Of a stretch of DNA of 64,000 nucleotides, positions 60,038-64,000 are shown piece by piece (position 1 is the first letter of the stretch; the number at the start of each line of letters is the position of its first letter). The notes beneath the pieces are model-generated. The model made no database searches and was not told where the DNA came from. It saw only the letters and a list, made by a program, of their open reading frames with translations. Source of the stretch: Burhinus oedicnemus (Eukaryota; Chordata; Aves; Charadriiformes; Burhinidae); NCBI GenBank assembly GCA_008921705.1, contig VFFE01007486.1:754217-818216 (forward strand). The letters run 5' to 3'. Made by a program: the position numbers and the translations under genes.

Positions 60038-63000
60038 AAACTACTAACATCTAGAGAGGGAGAAATGGAATATTTTGTTCTCTTTGGTTTTTCTGCTGTC
60101 TATGTACTTTCCACTCTGGTATGAATGCATCTGACCCATCCTGCTTTGCTCACCAAGTCTTGCTCTGTATTGCACGCTGGGATTCCAATGAATGACAGCA
60201 GGGCCTCAGAGAGTCTAGACCTAAGATCCTACCAGGCAGGGAAGCAAGGAATTGGTTCTCTGCTATAGTACAAATGCCTTTCAAATCTGGAGAACGGGAA
60301 AAATTTGGTGGAGGAAAAAAATGTAGCACGACTCAAAGGTTTCTTTCAAGGGATAAGGAGAAAGAGTGGCATTAATTAACAGGCAACACAGGTTGTTTCA
60401 GGGCATTCAACTTAATATCTTCTTTTCTGTCTCTACGAATCTAGTTGACCACCTTAGTATCAGAATCTTCGCATTCTCTTCTGGCTGGATAGGCCAATAT
60501 AGCTTACAGGAGTGGTTAAATTACCTGTTTTTCTCAGCCTTGGGGACTGAAGAGTCGTAACTGCAGAGGCAGTGGCATCAGCATACAGGGCCTCCAGAGA
60601 TCAGCAGTTTGCCTCACAAAACTGCCATCTGTAACTCTGAATAATTAAATATAACTGATAATCAATCAGAAGCATATGGTTAGCATAACAGAAATTGAAC
60701 TGTCGCTGAAGTCAGGGAAAAAGCTGCTTCACTGAGGGTTAAGAAGATTGGATTTTGGTTACCTGCACACTATATTGCATGTGAATAAAAAGAGGATTTT
60801 AGTTTCCAGCATAAGTAGTCTATTAATCCTGATAAATGCAACCATCTTTCCTACAGAAACATTTAACATGAGTTTAGTGCTTTTACCTCATTCTAATACT
60901 CCTGTCATAAAACAGCACAAAAATAATGTAGCACCCTAACAGAAAACCACAGGGCCATCTTGTATAGGCTATTGAGAAAGACTTATTATTTTCAGCTTGA
61001 AAACGTCAAGAAAAACATAAGAAGGTTAAGGGCTGAACTGTGATCACCTAACTCAAGCAAATGAAAGCAAAAGCAGGCAAAATGATCCTGCTTCTACAGC
61101 TTGTAAGAAACTGGTTGGATAAAAATGAGCAAGGCAGTGATGATTCCTTTAAAACAATATATTTTAAATAAGCAGCAGTCATTGGCAAAACAAAGGACCA
61201 GGTTGTAACAACTTGTTCTTAAAGTTCGCTGAAGTGCACATATGAAGTCCTGTACGTTTTTATTGTCTAGCTTGGGAGATTCACCATGACGAGCACAGGA
61301 ATTTGTTATCTAAACTACATAAATCAATGTGGGTGGTGGGGAAATTTAAAGTCCTACACTGATTCCAAGACACAGCAAATGACAAACAGTAGTTACCACA
61401 AACCAGGAGAAAAAGAATTGCTACCAAGGACCACAGTTCCTTCCTTTACAAGGAGTTGCTTGTAGTACCAGCAGCCTGTGGCAACTCCTGGCACACCTGT
61501 ATTTGATGCCACCTACTCATGAAGGTACAGTTTTGTCCACATCCTCCTTCCATCTTCCTGCTTTCTCTAGGAAGAGCCTACTTCGGTTGAAAGAAGCCAC
61601 TTGAACTTTCAGCCCCCAACTGTTACTCCCTATGGGAGCCCACAGTCCAAATCACACTATTATTCTAAAAAATGGGACAGGTACATAGCTGGAAAATTTG
61701 GTTAGCCCTAGAAGCAACTAATAAGGACCAGTATATTATTTATGTATGTAAATGCACACACATACACCACTCCCACCTCCCCACCCCACTACATAAAATG
61801 GGGATTTATTCCTTTTGAGGAGTCTGTGTTCATAGGCACAGCCCTAGTAATACTGCAAGCGACTGAAAATGCCAAAGGGCTAGTTATGTATGCCTCTGAC
61901 AATGAATAATCAGCAAGGGATTGACAGTAAGCGTAGGTAATTTTGATTGAATAGACTCTCTAGGTTCACATGGACAATTCAGAAGCCCATTATACTTGTT
62001 TAATGAACATGAGTAGAGTAATAGAGATCATTCATTAATTCACTACATTAATTGAAGCAGTATTGTTACTTTTCGTCTTTGTTTAATTCTGCCATTGTCT
62101 GACCCAGCTTTATATTGTTGATATATTTAATACTCTGTGAACTGTTTCGTGTTGACTCTTTGATGTATTATAAAAAATTCAATACAATTTCATTAAGAAC
62201 AGGACTGAAGTGGGATAAACAGTAACTCCAGTTCTAGTGCTATCTATATTTTAATTTTCAGTGTAAAATGTTCTGCCTGACCTTTTAGAAAGCTTTATTA
62301 CATTAAACTAGGATGCTCTATTTCCATCGGGCTATGTTCATATTGGCATTTCTAATAAACCTTGGAAAAGGAAAATATTTATAATTTAAGCTTGTCCATC
62401 ACCAGATTCATGCAGCAATTGCAGACATTTTATGGAAAAGAATATGTATCTTTCAAGAAAAAGCAAGAAAAATGGCTTGCGTAACTTCACAGCCTTTCAT
62501 GAGGTAAAATGAATAGTATTTTGGGGCCATTAAGACCTTGTCTAGGTTTCTTTCTTTCTCTGACACTTTTGGTTCCAAACCTGAATTTTGGTAGCTACTG
62601 GAATAGTATTTGAATTTGCTCATTTACTCATTTTTGGATAGTCCCGAGCCCTGTCTTTGCTTTAGCTGAAAAGACTGATGGCATGTTAACACTTCTGAGG
62701 TTATTTGTTCTTAAGTACATCTTCTAGGTTATATGTCATAATGACAAGCAGCCAGCATTGTAGGTGCCAGAAACATTACAGCCCTGTAGCAGGGTTACAG
62801 TTCATAGACTAAATCAGCTCAGAAGATGTATGGGTGGTCCAATGATTGCTGAGCGCTCAGTCCAGGAGTTTAAAAGGGAGAATCAATGAGCCGCAACTGT
62901 GTAAAATAGGGGTCAAATATGTACAGCTGAGGCTCCACATATATCAGGTAGGGCCATGTTTTATCTTCTGGTGTCTAACATTTGTTACTAAAATGTGGCT

Positions 63001-64000
63001 CAGAAACACTCTATTAAAAGTAGATTGGTATTAATTAATTCAGATTACTACCTGCTCTAGAAGGCAGGAGGACAGCAGTACAGTTTTGAGCCACCTTCAG
63101 CATATTGCTGTCTGTCTCAAAATCTAAGTATCAACTCAAAACTGCCAAAAAGATATTCAGTCGAAGCTCTCTCCTCCACTGACTGCCCTTTGGTTTTGTA
63201 TTAGTGAATTTCTTGCCAGCACAATCTGCTCCTCCTGTCATGGCTTCCTTGCTTTTTCATCTGCATGACTTTCTACTCTGTGTTCCATTGGACTGTTGAA
63301 TCTATTTCAGGTCTTTATAACTATTTCTGGATTGATAAATAATATTCTTTCTATGTTCTTGATTCAGTTGCTTTGACATGAAAAGAAGCCTTGTATTGAC
63401 TTAGCGAGACAAAACCCCAAATTCAGCTGGACCACTGAGAATTCCCAGAGCTTCATCAGCTCAGCAAATCTAGCTTACCTCCAACATGGGACAGAAGAAG
63501 TTTGGAGAAACACAAATGTGAGTTCAAACCATTAAATCCTTTAATGCGAACACTCTGATGGCTGCTCTCTTTATCCGTACGTGTCTATAAGGATTCTTAC
63601 AATGACCCCCTGTGGGCTTCCATCCTCCACTTCTGGAGCAACCTAAACTGCTGCAGCATCCTTAACACTGAGTTGCTATTTTCCCTACCCTAGATTAGAC
63701 ATAGTTTCACAGACAAATTTGATCTCAGACCTACTTTCAACAAAGAGAAGCCATAGTCCATATCATTAATACATTTTTGAAGGACAATATAGATTGGGGT
63801 CTGCTGGGGTGGGTGACGGTGTGAAGGGTGCTTTGAGGATGCAAAACAACTACAATGAGAAAGCTTGAGCATGTCTGATCCTCCCATTCATGGAACAAGA
63901 ACTCTTACTGCTGGAGGGTACTAATATTGATAAGAACAATAGTGAAGGTAGATAGATAGTATAATTTTGGAAAGGATTTTATTTAATCTAGTAAGAAAAT

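Larger units (their letters stand above)
55971..64000. other. AT-rich DNA; possible intronic sequence
   Basis: No LINE, LTR or RNA gene was recognised with confidence. It contains a (CA)9 repeat at 57,485-57,502, a poly-C run near 57,660-57,667, a compound GTTT/GGTT/GTTTT repeat at 59,970-60,037, and three short minus-strand segments with good splice signals (56,996-57,044; 60,154-60,228; 60,525-60,560) discussed under findings. If the frame at 55,689 is a real terminal exon, this stretch is its gene's introns. Confidence 0.35.

Noticed and set aside
62040..62340. Faint resemblance to a reversed ancient LINE
   Set aside because: Only scattered words match and the block order is unclear. Too weak to list as an element.
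61480..63560. Further exon-like segments with splice signals (near 61,490-61,600, 63,050-63,130 and 63,470-63,545)
   Set aside because: Their phases do not join to the segments downstream, or the acceptors are poor. They show how easily such candidates arise by chance, which also lowers confidence in the 55.7-60.6 kb model.
1..64000. CRISPR arrays, bacterial defence operons, rRNA, tRNA, telomeric arrays
   Set aside because: No spaced direct repeats, no operon-like coding, no cloverleaf or rRNA sequence, and no TTAGGG array seen. The sequence is vertebrate repeat-bearing DNA.

Overview
This is a stretch of vertebrate, almost certainly avian, nuclear DNA. It is AT-rich (judged by eye), has no CpG island, and reads as intron or gene desert. 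The bird call rests on several CR1 LINEs (chicken repeat 1 superfamily) ending in the typical ATTCTATG/ATTCTGTG 8-mer repeats instead of poly(A), on two solo LTRs that match bird ERV LTRs as I remember them, and on the absence of mammalian SINEs. I cannot name the species or the locus. No bacterial-type operon, CRISPR array, rRNA or tRNA gene is visible.

Layout. 0.2-1.8 kb: two young CR1 copies lie head to head, a 3' piece on the minus strand and a 1.4-kb reverse-transcriptase-bearing copy on the plus strand. 2.1-4.1 kb: relics of very old CR1 elements, one split by a 768-bp minus-strand solo LTR with a recognisable target-site duplication. 4.1-18.5 kb: AT-rich single-copy-looking DNA with simple repeats, a small tandem duplication, and one block (9.08-9.31 kb) crowded with PBX/MEIS-like words. 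18.5-19.3 kb: a minus-strand CR1. 22.0-22.3 kb: a short plus-strand CR1. 33.25-33.51 kb: a candidate non-autonomous hAT relic with 16-bp terminal inverted repeats. 35.8-36.2 kb: an ancient CR1 3' end. 39.4-39.6 kb: a GC-rich degenerate tandem repeat. 48.3-48.6 kb: another probable ancient LINE. 49.6-50.2 kb: a plus-strand solo LTR. 52.26-55.07 kb: the largest element, a minus-strand CR1 with endonuclease and reverse transcriptase domains still legible but broken by an internal deletion, two stop codons and frameshifts.

The only candidate for host coding sequence is a 93-codon minus-strand reading frame at 55,689-55,970. It sits just behind a splice-acceptor-like AG and is followed by two AATAAA signals. 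Three upstream minus-strand segments with good splice signals can be joined to it without a stop. I do not recognise the protein and treat it as a weak hypothesis.

Nothing here amounts to a new multi-gene system. The most informative signals are the layered history of retroelement insertions (old CR1, then LTR, then young CR1), the long palindrome inside the first LTR, the transcription-factor-site cluster at 9.1 kb, and the possible terminal exon at 55.7 kb. Family assignments come from memory of consensus sequences, not from database searches.
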